In this document: in pieces, positions 18,498 to 26,867 of the stretch
Numbering within the stretch: the first letter of the stretch is position 1
Layout: each line of letters begins with the position of its first letter
The notes under the pieces: model-generated
Database searches by the model: none
Seen by the model: only the letters and a program-made list of their open reading frames with translations
What the model was told of the DNA's origin: nothing
Source of the DNA: Moorena sp. SS36440bin_2
GTDB taxonomy: Bacteria; Cyanobacteriota; Cyanobacteriia; Cyanobacteriales; Coleofasciculaceae
DNA: 52,840 nt
Direction: 5' to 3'
Assembly (NCBI GenBank): GCA_011524395.1
Contig: WTKN01000117.1
Coordinates: 1-52,840, forward strand
Program-made: the position numbers and the translations under genes

Positions 18498-20183
18498 ATG
18501 CCGGAGAATTTGAGAAGCCAAGTGGTTACCCAAGGTGTTCAGCGAGCGCCTAACCGAGCCATGCTGAGGGCTGTTGGTTTCACTGATGACGATTTTACTA
18601 AGCCCATTGTTGGTCTTGCTAATGGCTACAGCACTATTACTCCGTGCAATGTGGGGTTAAATGATTTGGCCAAACGAGCAGAGGCGGGATTGATAACTGC
18701 TGGTGCTATGGCTCAGATGTTCGGTACCATTACCATTAGTGACGGGATTTCCATGGGAACGGAAGGGATGAAATATTCCCTGGTATCCCGGGAAGTAATT
18801 GCTGATTCCATTGAGACCGCTTGTAATGGCCAAAGTATGGATGGGGTTTTGGCAATTGGCGGCTGCGATAAGAATATGCCAGGAGCGATGATTGCTATTG
18901 CCAGGATGAATATCCCAGCAATTTTCGTTTATGGTGGCACGATTAAACCAGGACATCTCGATGGTGAAGATTTAACGGTAGTTAGTGCCTTTGAAGCGGT
19001 TGGGAAACACAGTGCTGGCAAGATTGATGACGCTAAACTCAAGGCGGTGGAACTTAACGCTTGCCCTGGTGCTGGTTCCTGTGGCGGTATGTTTACCGCT
19101 AATACCATGTCCTCTGCTTTTGAGGCAATGGGGATGAGTTTGCCTTATTCTTCTACGATGGCGGCGGAAGATGCTGAAAAAGCTGATAGTGCTGAGAAAT
19201 CTGCCTTTGTGTTGGTCGAAGCAATTCGCCAGCAAATACTACCAAGGGATATTTTAACACGTAAGGCTTTTGAGAATGCGATCGCAGTAATTATGGCAGT
19301 AGGTGGCTCCACCAACTCTGTCTTGCATCTGTTAGGGATCGCCCATGCGGCTGGAGTAGAGTTATCCATTGATGACTTTGAAACCATCCGGGCTAAAGTA
19401 CCAGTGCTGTGTGACCTCAAACCCAGTGGTCGCTATGTCACTGTAAATTTGCACCGCGCCGGAGGGATTCCCCAAGTCATGAAAATGCTGTTAGTCCATG
19501 ATTTGCTCCATGGGGATGCCTTGACTATTTCCGGCCAAACGATAGCGGAAGTGTTAGCAGATGTACCTGATCAACCCCCTGCTGACCAAGATGTAATTCG
19601 TCCTTGGGATAATCCGGTGTATGCTCAAGGACACTTAGCGATTCTGAAAGGCAATCTAGCCACAGAAGGGTCAGTAGCAAAGATTACTGGAGTAAAAAAT
19701 CCTCAAATCACCGGTCCAGCGCGAGTCTTTGAATCCGAGGAAGCCTGCTTAGATGCGATTCTGGCCGGTAAGATCAAGTCTGGTGATGTGATTGTGGTGC
19801 GCTATGAAGGACCAAAGGGTGGTCCAGGCATGCGGGAAATGCTGGCTCCCACCTCAGCCATTATTGGTGCTGGGTTAGGTGATTCCGTGGGATTAATTAC
19901 CGATGGACGATTTTCTGGCGGTACTTATGGCATGGTAGTCGGTCATGTGGCACCAGAAGCAGCAGTTGGAGGTGCGATCGCATTAGTCCAAGAAGGGGAT
20001 ATGATTACCATTGATGCCCATCAGCGTTCCTTACAACTAAATCTGTCCGATCAAGAATTAGAGCAACGGCGCGCTAGTTGGCAACCACCCAAACCCCGTT
20101 ATACCACAGGGGTATTGGCCAAGTATGCCACCTTAGTCTCTTCCAGTAGTGTCGGAGCAGTAACGGATTTAGATTTGGGTTAA
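18498..20183 (+). CDS. ilvD: Dihydroxy-acid dehydratase
   Basis: This [Fe-S] dehydratase of branched-chain amino-acid and pantothenate biosynthesis converts 2,3-dihydroxy-isovalerate and -methylvalerate to the 2-keto acids. At 561 residues it is normal length. Cluster-binding Cys are seen in [13 protein letters not shown] and [16 protein letters not shown]. The C-terminal [20 protein letters not shown] is the family signature. GAGGGGA sits about 8 bases before the ATG. No leader peptide rich in branched-chain codons is visible upstream. Confidence 0.97.
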   Translation: MPENLRSQVVTQGVQRAPNRAMLRAVGFTDDDFTKPIVGLANGYSTITPCNVGLNDLAKRAEAGLITAGAMAQMFGTITISDGISMGTEGMKYSLVSREVIADSIETACNGQSMDGVLAIGGCDKNMPGAMIAIARMNIPAIFVYGGTIKPGHLDGEDLTVVSAFEAVGKHSAGKIDDAKLKAVELNACPGAGSCGGMFTANTMSSAFEAMGMSLPYSSTMAAEDAEKADSAEKSAFVLVEAIRQQILPRDILTRKAFENAIAVIMAVGGSTNSVLHLLGIAHAAGVELSIDDFETIRAKVPVLCDLKPSGRYVTVNLHRAGGIPQVMKMLLVHDLLHGDALTISGQTIAEVLADVPDQPPADQDVIRPWDNPVYAQGHLAILKGNLATEGSVAKITGVKNPQITGPARVFESEEACLDAILAGKIKSGDVIVVRYEGPKGGPGMREMLAPTSAIIGAGLGDSVGLITDGRFSGGTYGMVVGHVAPEAAVGGAIALVQEGDMITIDAHQRSLQLNLSDQELEQRRASWQPPKPRYTTGVLAKYATLVSSSSVGAVTDLDLG

Positions 20184-20343
20184 CAGCAACTTACTAGTTT
20201 GTAATTTTGCCATTTAATCTGGCCGGGCGGGTTTAACGTTTTAGTCATCTCAGAAGTCAACCCGCCCCCAGTCAATCTATGTATAGGGTTTCGTTCTTAC
20301 TCCCCATCACCCTATCACCCCATCACCCCATTTCCCCATCTCC

Positions 20344-20556
20344 CTACTCTTCAATAACCTCTACCAAATCTTCAACCATAACATCAAAAGCCCGAGCTAG
20401 CTTCAGAATTGCTGTAAAGTCCGTCATACTCATGGCGTTACGTCGGGCATAACTAGCCACAGTGCTATAGGTTACTCCGGAACGGTCGGAAAGTTCTTTC
20501 AAGGTCCAACCCTTCTCTGCCGCTAATTCTCGAACTCGCAACCTAATTAATCCCAT
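20344..20556 (-). CDS. Small XRE-family HTH regulator
   Basis: This 70-residue protein is almost only a Cro/C1-type helix-turn-helix (LAAEKGWTLKELSDRSGVTY then STVASYARR), with an acidic C-terminus (VMVEDLVEVIEE). It would bind DNA as a dimer. It is divergent from the small gene at 20689, with a candidate promoter and a hairpin in the shared 132-base region, so it may regulate that gene and itself. Confidence 0.85.
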   Translation of the reverse strand: MGLIRLRVRELAAEKGWTLKELSDRSGVTYSTVASYARRNAMSMTDFTAILKLARAFDVMVEDLVEVIEE

Positions 20557-20563
20557 TTTGGAC

Positions 20564-20592
20564 TTGACAAACTACGCAACTACATATTTAAT
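20564..20592 (+). promoter_or_regulatory. Candidate sigma-70-type promoter
   Basis: TTGACA (20564-20569) and TTTAAT (20587-20592) are separated by 17 bases on the plus strand. They would start transcripts just before the hairpin at 20609-20649 and the small gene at 20689. Confidence 0.35.
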
Positions 20593-20608
20593 AGTAAATA
20601 TAATATTC

Positions 20609-20649
20609 GGCGATCACCCAAGAGGCCGCAAAACTACTGGGTGATCGCC
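20609..20649 (+). terminator. Leader hairpin, attenuator-like
   Basis: GGCGATCACCCA (20609-20620) pairs perfectly with TGGGTGATCGCC (20638-20649); a 17-base loop separates them and TTTCTT follows. The GC-rich 12-bp stem with a short T-rich tail resembles an intrinsic terminator or attenuator, located 39 bases before the ATG at 20689. Confidence 0.45.
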
Positions 20650-20688
20650 TTTCTTAAAACAACCCATAGAAATGGGGTATTTCACTAT

Positions 20689-20883
20689 ATGATATCAACT
20701 CGACAAACTTACCGAGACCGATTGAAACCGTGGTGTGTAATTCGGCACTTACCTAAGATGCAACGGCTCACTGTAGCGCGATTTAATCGCCGCAGTGATG
20801 CCGAAGCCTATCAGCAAGCTCTCAACCGCTTGCTGCCCAATTTCCACCATGTGGTGATCTTTGAAACACCCTTGAAGGAATAA
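20689..20883 (+). CDS. Small conserved hypothetical protein, paralogue B
   Basis: This 64-residue basic protein starts at the ATG of MISTRQTYRDRLKPW; the longer frame from 20641 would start inside the leader hairpin. It aligns through its whole core with the protein at 1250-1477 (PWxxIRHLPKxQR, VARFxRR, AEAxxQAL). The duplicate at two distant loci supports real coding. Function unknown. It is divergent from the XRE gene. Confidence 0.65.
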   Translation: MISTRQTYRDRLKPWCVIRHLPKMQRLTVARFNRRSDAEAYQQALNRLLPNFHHVVIFETPLKE

Positions 20884-21162
20884 TCTTGTGGGGAAACTGC
20901 AGGGCTAGATTGCCCTTGCTGACGGTTATAGTCCGTAGGGTGGATTAGGGACGAGCTCGCATTTTTCGCTGGTTCGCCCCTGGCATAGCCTGTCTTATCA
21001 TGCACCACCCTTGGGCTTGCCCTGATTTTCTGCTGGGGATGGGGATGATTTTGGGTTCCGACAGCTAATCCTGTTAGTTGGGAATGTGAATAGGGAACTA
21101 TATAGCTATAACTCAGAAGAGAATGCCTCCAGTAGTGATTAAAAGAATCAGAAGGAGCTTGT
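20884..21162. repeat. Gap with an imperfect inverted repeat
   Basis: GTAGGGTGGATTAGGGACG (from about 20934) and GCATAGCC...TGCACCACCC (to about 21009) form the ends of a repeat of the same type as 15902-15985. Confidence 0.5.
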
Positions 21163-22431
21163 ATGTTTGAACCTTTAGTACAAGACACCACAAAAGCTCA
21201 AAGCGAAAGCATAGACACAATCTTAGGAAGGTTAAAAAAAGGGCGTGTCTATATTCCTGATTACCAGAGAGATGCTAATCAATGGAACCTTAGGAAACAA
21301 TCACTTTTTATTGAGTCTATTCTTAACAACCTTACTATTCCAGGTTTCTTCTTTTGTGAAGATGATACCCGAAAATACGAAGTAGTTGATGGGCAACAAC
21401 GACTCAACACTCTCAGAAGTTTTGCTAATGATGAATTTTCTATCAGTGATGATAAAACTATTGACTATATTCTACCAGAAGCTCATCTATATATCGGCAA
21501 AAAATACAGCGATTTGGAGGATGATCTTAAAGATATATTTAATGATTATCCGCTGACTATAATTTATCTTCCTAAAAGTATAGAGTTACAAACTAAGCTA
21601 GAAATATTTAGACGAATCAACGAAGGAGGAACTCCTCTTTCTGGTCAAGATATTCGTTTAGCTTATTACAGTCAGTCTAGAAGTGTAACCTTTATTCGTT
21701 TAGTTGGAATTCATGATAATCCTACTGACACTAATGAAGAGGTGAGTGAAGAGGATGAACCCAACTCTACTACAAAGCCTTTTCAACGAATGATTGAGTT
21801 AGCGCAAAGACAAGGACTTTCTAATCCTTGGGATAAATTTGATGAAGCTAGAGAGCCTTGGTACCAATGGTGGGAGGGTAAAGAAAAAGCAAAAGGTCAA
21901 ACACCATCATTGATGTTCTTGTGGTACTTAATCTGTCTTGAACGTCAAAAACTTGATGATTTATTGAAAAGGCCGAATCATCTCAAAATGTCTTTTAACG
22001 GCTCAACGGAGAACGCCTTAGATATTTACTGTAGTCAACTTCAGTATCAAGAAGATTCAAAAGAAGAAAGAAGCAAACAAATCCTTTCAAACTTTCAAGT
22101 TATTTCGGGAGAGTACTTTACCATATTTGTTAATTGGATGCAAGTCATTTTATCACGAGGTTTTAGCGGAATTAGTGTCGATAAGTACAAGCAGCTTGCT
22201 CTGTTTATAGCCGGAGCTGCTGAGCTGAAAATATCTCCCAAAAAATTATCAAATACACAATGGAATCATGCGGGTGAATTCATTCGTACCCCTCGAAATA
22301 AAGCCAGAGAGATACTTAATGATGAAAAAAATGGATACCCAGAACCAAAAGGTCAATGGACTGGAGAAAAAGGACAGAAGCAACAGTGTGATAAAGTTGT
22401 TGAAATTGTTAGATTAATCTTGAATAAATAG
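21163..22431 (+). CDS. DUF262 (ParB/GmrS-like) protein
   Basis: This 422-residue protein has an N-terminal DUF262 domain with the diagnostic IPDYQRDANQWN and YEVVDGQQRLNTL (DGQQR) motifs, followed by FRRINEGGTPLSGQDIR. The DGQQR motif in GmrS and SspE binds and hydrolyses nucleotide and gates DNA cleavage. The rest is helical and poorly conserved. A strong AAGGAG precedes the ATG by 6 bases. An HNH nuclease gene follows after 8 bases. This arrangement matches a two-component, modification-sensing restriction module (type IV GmrSD-like). Base usage is AT-richer than that of ilvD, which would fit transfer. Confidence 0.85.
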   Translation: MFEPLVQDTTKAQSESIDTILGRLKKGRVYIPDYQRDANQWNLRKQSLFIESILNNLTIPGFFFCEDDTRKYEVVDGQQRLNTLRSFANDEFSISDDKTIDYILPEAHLYIGKKYSDLEDDLKDIFNDYPLTIIYLPKSIELQTKLEIFRRINEGGTPLSGQDIRLAYYSQSRSVTFIRLVGIHDNPTDTNEEVSEEDEPNSTTKPFQRMIELAQRQGLSNPWDKFDEAREPWYQWWEGKEKAKGQTPSLMFLWYLICLERQKLDDLLKRPNHLKMSFNGSTENALDIYCSQLQYQEDSKEERSKQILSNFQVISGEYFTIFVNWMQVILSRGFSGISVDKYKQLALFIAGAAELKISPKKLSNTQWNHAGEFIRTPRNKAREILNDEKNGYPEPKGQWTGEKGQKQQCDKVVEIVRLILNK

Positions 22432-22439
22432 ACATAAAA

Positions 22440-22712
22440 ATGGTTGATTTATCGGAAGGACTATCTCCCTGTAATTCTCGGCGAAGAACTTTTCCTTTAA
22501 CTTGGAAAGAAGCTTACTTTAGGCAGAATTTTAATAGCGAGTTAAATGGATATGTCTGTCCTCTGTGTCACAGGTTATTTCGAGGACCCAAAGGATTTCG
22601 AGAGCTTAAAGCTGATCATATTCATCCTTTTAGCAAAGGTGGTTTAACGACCTGGGATAATCTTCAACTTCTTTGCCTTCGATGTAACGCACAAAAAAGC
22701 GATACCATTTAG
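22440..22712 (+). CDS. HNH endonuclease
   Basis: This 90-residue protein has a full HNH fold: CPLCH near residues 40-44, then ADHIHPFSKGG (catalytic His and metal His), WDNLQLLCLRCNAQKSD (Asn and second CxxC). It is a stand-alone nuclease domain. It lies 8 bases behind the DUF262 gene on the same strand and so should be its effector. In GmrSD and SspE the nuclease is DUF1524; here a smaller classical HNH replaces it. Confidence 0.88.
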   Translation: MVDLSEGLSPCNSRRRTFPLTWKEAYFRQNFNSELNGYVCPLCHRLFRGPKGFRELKADHIHPFSKGGLTTWDNLQLLCLRCNAQKSDTI

Positions 22713-22825
22713 AGTGTTTGTCCCGCCACACCCTTAAACTTATAATTATAGCGTTTTTAATCCTAATCAGGTAAATCTAATTTTATTACCTCTGTCTTGA
22801 TGCAGCGCGAGACCGCGCTGCTTTC

Positions 22826-22871
22826 TGGTTTCTACTCCCTACTCCCTGCTCCCTACTCCCTACTCCCTGCT
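22826..22871. repeat. CTCCCTA heptamer repeat next to GATGCAGC hairpin
   Basis: Bases 22832-22870 repeat ACTCCCT/GCTCCCT units. Just before, CTTGATGCAGCGCGAGACCG with CGCTG is a shortened copy of the GATGCAGC family. It lies between convergent genes. Confidence 0.75.
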
Positions 22872-22902
22872 ATAACCATCAACAACTGTACCTTTCCCCA
22901 AA

Positions 22903-24117
22903 CTATTTCAAAAGCTCCAACACAGCTTTCGGTGAAAGTTTATCCTTAAACCAAACAACTTGAGCTGGTAAATTCTTAACCGTAACCCCAGCTTTATCCA
23001 AATTTAACCGTTCCGAAATCGCCAGAATCAAATTGTCACATTCGGCCTTGCGCACCTGAGCAAATTTCTTCCTTAAATACTCTGGACGCCAGTAACCAAT
23101 AATTTCTAATAGGAAATTTCGCCCATCAGGATGAACAAGCCGAAAATCGGGCACCATCACACTACCAGGAATAGGAATTAAATCTACTTCTCGTTCTAAC
23201 ACCCACTCAGTTTTCTGAGATTCCCAACGCTTAGCAAAGGACGCCTCTAACATACTGTCGTAGGGTTTACCAGGGGGATAGTGAGTCACCAAGCCACAGC
23301 GGTCATTAAGGCTAAAATGCCCCGTCTTGATCGTACCGCTGTAAGAGTCACGGCTTTGTAACGTCGCCTTGAGACTCCATTTAGTAACGTGTAGTAAAGC
23401 TGGAATCAGTTTAGCGATCGCTAAACCATAGCGAGTACTCGGCTTAAATAAACTAGTCGGTCCATCAATAGTAATCGTGAAGCCATGATCCGCATCCCCT
23501 TCAATGTAAGTCATCAACTGAAACAACTTCAAATAGCGGATTAATAGCTTATACTCCCCTGGAACATTCCGGTGAGCATTCAGAGTCATCTCAGATGCCC
23601 GATAAAAAATACCCTGGACTTGAGATAAATTATAGCGATGCAGTAATGCCTCTGGTGCTGGGTCATCAAACTGGGTCAGAATACGATTTTCGTGTAAATC
23701 CGCATAAAGTCCTTTAGAAATTTGCTCAGGCAACACTTCCTGGTTTAATTCCTGAGATAAAGCAGTGCTCACGCTTTCTAGAGTCTCCTGAGTTGCCTGA
23801 CGACTAGGAACAGATTGAGCCGCCAGAGCAAAGACTCGTTGGCGGAGTTCCTTAGGGTCTATGGGGCTAACAACTTCAAAGGTACTGAAGCTCGTTTTAA
23901 GAATATGGGCTAAACCTCGTTTAACCCGGTAGTCAGGGCTATCTCCTTCCCAATCGGACAACTTACGGTCTAGTTCCCCTTGGGTGGTACCAGTAGCCTC
24001 AATAAAGCAACCGATTAACTCAGCTGCCATAGCACAGGTCTGATTGTTAATCAGCAACCGTTTGGGAATGATTTCTTCGCCATTTTGTCTACTAATTAGC
24101 AAATCAGTCGGTAGCAT
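22903..24117 (-). CDS. DUF790 (Bax1-like) nuclease
   Basis: This 404-residue COG3372/DUF790 protein is the family of archaeal Bax1, a nuclease that partners the XPB helicase. The C-terminal domain shows a PD-(D/E)xK-like arrangement: VMVPDFRLVHPDGR followed by FLLEIIGYW and KAECDNLILAISERL. The N-terminal half is helical. In many genomes, including cyanobacteria, the gene sits beside an XPB-type DEAD/DEAH helicase; none is adjacent here. It is convergent with the DUF262/HNH pair. Likely role: DNA repair or defence nuclease. Confidence 0.8.
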   Translation of the reverse strand: MLPTDLLISRQNGEEIIPKRLLINNQTCAMAAELIGCFIEATGTTQGELDRKLSDWEGDSPDYRVKRGLAHILKTSFSTFEVVSPIDPKELRQRVFALAAQSVPSRQATQETLESVSTALSQELNQEVLPEQISKGLYADLHENRILTQFDDPAPEALLHRYNLSQVQGIFYRASEMTLNAHRNVPGEYKLLIRYLKLFQLMTYIEGDADHGFTITIDGPTSLFKPSTRYGLAIAKLIPALLHVTKWSLKATLQSRDSYSGTIKTGHFSLNDRCGLVTHYPPGKPYDSMLEASFAKRWESQKTEWVLEREVDLIPIPGSVMVPDFRLVHPDGRNFLLEIIGYWRPEYLRKKFAQVRKAECDNLILAISERLNLDKAGVTVKNLPAQVVWFKDKLSPKAVLELLK

Positions 24118-24359
24118 TAATAATTAAGTCGTTTTTTTCTTTCTTTACTGTGATATCTTGCTTTTATTGGCGGTGTCATGATAAAAGTAAACGGGTAAAG
24201 ACACTGCCAGGTCGCCTGGTACAGAGAATAAATGGTCAAGGAGGTTTTCAGCCAACTGTCTTTTTCTACCATCAAAATTTATTCTTTACTCGAAATACTT
24301 CCTTTGACCCTAACCCTTAAGGTTGGCTCGATTGAATTATACAGAGGTGCTAAATAATC

Positions 24360-24641
24360 ATGAAAACCGCTCTCTCCCCAGAATCCCTATTTTTCAGTTC
24401 CCATCGACTAAACCATAAATCTGTGGCGTCTACAGCTGAACGCCAATCCAACCTGGACATAGAGACAATGGTAAACCAGATGATTAACAGGGGTCAATTG
24501 AGCCGTCAAGAGTATGTACAGCTGACGAGTGCCTTCCTCTGCGATTACAATATAAGCGACGCAGAACGCCACCAGATTAATCGGATATTTGATAATGTTC
24601 AGACTGGTCGTGTGAAATTAGTTGATTATCAAGTTAGTTAA
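24360..24641 (+). CDS. Small conserved cyanobacterial protein
   Basis: This 93-residue soluble protein has its conserved half at the C-terminus: MVNQMINRGQLSRQEYVQLT, then ERHQINRIFDNVQTGRVKLV. I recall very similar short proteins across cyanobacteria with no assigned function. GAGG precedes the ATG by about 13 bases. The N-terminal third is variable. It stands alone between gaps; no operon partner. Confidence 0.75.
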   Translation: MKTALSPESLFFSSHRLNHKSVASTAERQSNLDIETMVNQMINRGQLSRQEYVQLTSAFLCDYNISDAERHQINRIFDNVQTGRVKLVDYQVS

Positions 24642-25097
24642 TTAGAGACCAAAATCAACAACGACCCACACTTCCCTATCTTGAAAGTGTGGGATTAAAA
24701 CCAAACCTGTATTATTAGCCTCAGGGTTTCGTGAAGCCATCCAGCAAGGTTTGTGATGATGTCATAAATACTACCTTACCCCAGACAATATCAGCACTCT
24801 GCCCTGAGGCTCCTTATGGATGGGACATTGTTTCAATTTTTGTTTTCAAAGCGCGTCTGACAGGTATTTAATCCCACAACCCCCTTACCGCTAGGAGGTG
24901 AGGCTTGAAGCCAGAATAATTAACCGGCACAATAAATCAGCTGAACTATAGCGTCACTATTAGGTTTAAGCATCACCAAATCAACTCTGGCATCTGGGAA
25001 TGGGATGGCTATTGTACCCAAGTTTGCGGAAATACAAGCTATCCCAGGGAATAATTTGGTAAAAGCAAAAATCTAGTAAGAGCAGCGAGGTATTCAA
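24642..25097. other. Gap with two inverted repeats
   Basis: CCCACACTT (24665-24673) pairs with AAGTGTGGG (24685-24693), directly after the small gene, and could end its transcript, although no T-run follows. AGCCTCAGGG (24717-24726) pairs with CCCTGAGGCT (24802-24811) around a 75-base loop. The CCCACAC hairpin type also marks the element at 45.9-46.3 kb, so this may be an IS605-like remnant. Confidence 0.45.
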
Positions 25098-26129
25098 GTG
25101 TCGCAATCCAAAGCAACTGTGCTAGTTACAGGGGGTGCAGGATATATTGGCTCCCATGCTGTATTAGCACTCTTGGAAGCTGGCTACAATGTCGTGGTTC
25201 TAGACAATTTAGTCTATGGTCATCGAGACATAGTCGAAGATGTTCTCAAGGTGAAGTTAGTTGTCGGTGATACCAATGACCGGGTATTACTCGACAAACT
25301 TTTTAGTGACTATGATATCAGTGCAGTCATGCACTTTGCTGCCTATGCCTACGTAGGAGAGTCGGTAACTGACCCTGCTAAATATTACCGCAATAATGTT
25401 ACCGGGACACTAACACTCCTGGAAGCTATGGTAGCAGCATCAATTAATAAATTAGTCTTTTCTTCTACCTGTGCTACCTACGGGGTACCAAAAACTGTAC
25501 CGATTCCAGAAGATCATCCTCAAAGCCCCATTAATCCCTATGGGGCGAGTAAATTAATGGTAGAGCGGATTTTATCGGATTTCCATACCGCCTATGATTT
25601 TAAATCCGTAACCTTCCGCTATTTTAATGCCGCTGGTGCTGACCCAGAGGGTAGGCTAGGAGAAGATCATACCCCCGAAACCCACCTTATCCCCTTAGTG
25701 CTGCTTACTGCTTTAGGTAAACGAGAGTCCATATCCATTTTTGGTACCGATTATCCCACAGCTGACGGAACTTGTATTCGGGACTATATTCACGTCAAGG
25801 ATTTAGCCTCTGCTCATGTTTTGGGGTTGGACTATTTATTAAAGGGTGGGGATAGTGAAATCTTTAACTTAGGCAATGGCAACGGCTTCTCAGTCAAAGA
25901 AGTCATTGAGGCAGCCAGACTTGTAACTAAACAAGATATCAAAGCTATAGAATGCGATCGCCGTCCTGGTGATCCGCCCTCTCTGGTCGGTAGTAGTGAT
26001 AAAGCCAGAAAACTTCTGGGTTGGTATCCCCAGTATTCCGATATAAACACCATCTTATCTAACGCCTGGCAATGGCATCAGAAGCGCCATGGGGTCAAGG
26101 ATGCTGGCCTTAGGGTTCCCGCAGCATAA
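25098..26129 (+). CDS. galE: UDP-glucose 4-epimerase
   Basis: This 343-residue extended short-chain dehydrogenase has NAD-binding VTGGAGYIGSHAVLALLEAG, a catalytic Ser/Thr in FSSTCATYG and the YxxxK motif in INPYGASKLMVERIL. It interconverts UDP-glucose and UDP-galactose. The start is GTG (25098-25100) with GAGG 8 bases upstream. It begins a plus-strand carbohydrate block (GT4, ABC exporter, GH116), which suggests it supplies UDP-galactose for glycolipid or polysaccharide assembly. Confidence 0.95.
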   Translation: MSQSKATVLVTGGAGYIGSHAVLALLEAGYNVVVLDNLVYGHRDIVEDVLKVKLVVGDTNDRVLLDKLFSDYDISAVMHFAAYAYVGESVTDPAKYYRNNVTGTLTLLEAMVAASINKLVFSSTCATYGVPKTVPIPEDHPQSPINPYGASKLMVERILSDFHTAYDFKSVTFRYFNAAGADPEGRLGEDHTPETHLIPLVLLTALGKRESISIFGTDYPTADGTCIRDYIHVKDLASAHVLGLDYLLKGGDSEIFNLGNGNGFSVKEVIEAARLVTKQDIKAIECDRRPGDPPSLVGSSDKARKLLGWYPQYSDINTILSNAWQWHQKRHGVKDAGLRVPAA

Positions 26130-26843
26130 AGGATGAAGGATTAATCATTAATCATGTTAGGCTTAGGGGTTACATGTAAGGTACACTGAAGGATTAACTA
26201 TAATTGCCTAATCAAAGGATGGAGTAGGAACATAGGGACAGGGTTGGCGATTGGCTGGATGTACCGGTACGCTTACAGTCTTCCAATTAAATTCGCCACG
26301 GGTCGCACCCCAATGATAAACCTTTACTTCCGTGTGTTCCCTCTGTTTCCTTTCTTTACCTTCTTACCTATATTATAAATTTCTATCTACCACACCCCTG
26401 AAACCTTCAACGTTTTAGGGGTTAGTTTCGTTCGTCGATTTCTTGTTTGATTAGATTAGGGTGTGGAAAGGGTGATAGTTGATCACACATGAGATTATAG
26501 CACTTGAAACGGGAATACTGATTCTATGCGCCCTTTGCCATTTCCCTGATTAAAGTGTTTATCTAGCAAAATGTCAATCACCCCACCTAAATCGAAAGGT
26601 AATGGTTGGTCTTCCTGAGATTTGACCCTTAGCACTAAGGGTTTAGCGGGTAAGCACTTCCGAATAGCTCCCGAGTTGAGATTATCGGACAATTCCATAA
26701 TTATGAGGTAAATTCAATTTTGTTACCCCGACTCCCGACTCCCAACTTCTTCTTTAGTGACCATTAGTGCATGGTAATTGGGATATCTTGCTAAACCCAA
26801 GGGGACTAATCACTTTGACACGAGAAGTTGATCAAAATATATC
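26130..26843. other. Gap with repeat fragment
   Basis: AATTAAATTCGCCACGGGTC followed by GCACC (26286-26310) is a half copy of the GCGACCCGTGGCGAATTTAA palindromic repeat. A minus-strand frame at 26495-26698 (67 residues, MELSDNLNSGAIRKCLPAKP ...) has protein-like composition but no SD or family, and is left uncalled. Confidence 0.5.
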
Positions 26844-26867
26844 GTGTACCAGTTTTATCGAAATCGG

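Noticed and set aside
26495-26698. 67-residue minus-strand frame (MELSDNLNSGAIRK)
   Set aside because: Protein-like composition only; no SD, no partner, no recognised family. Left as gap.
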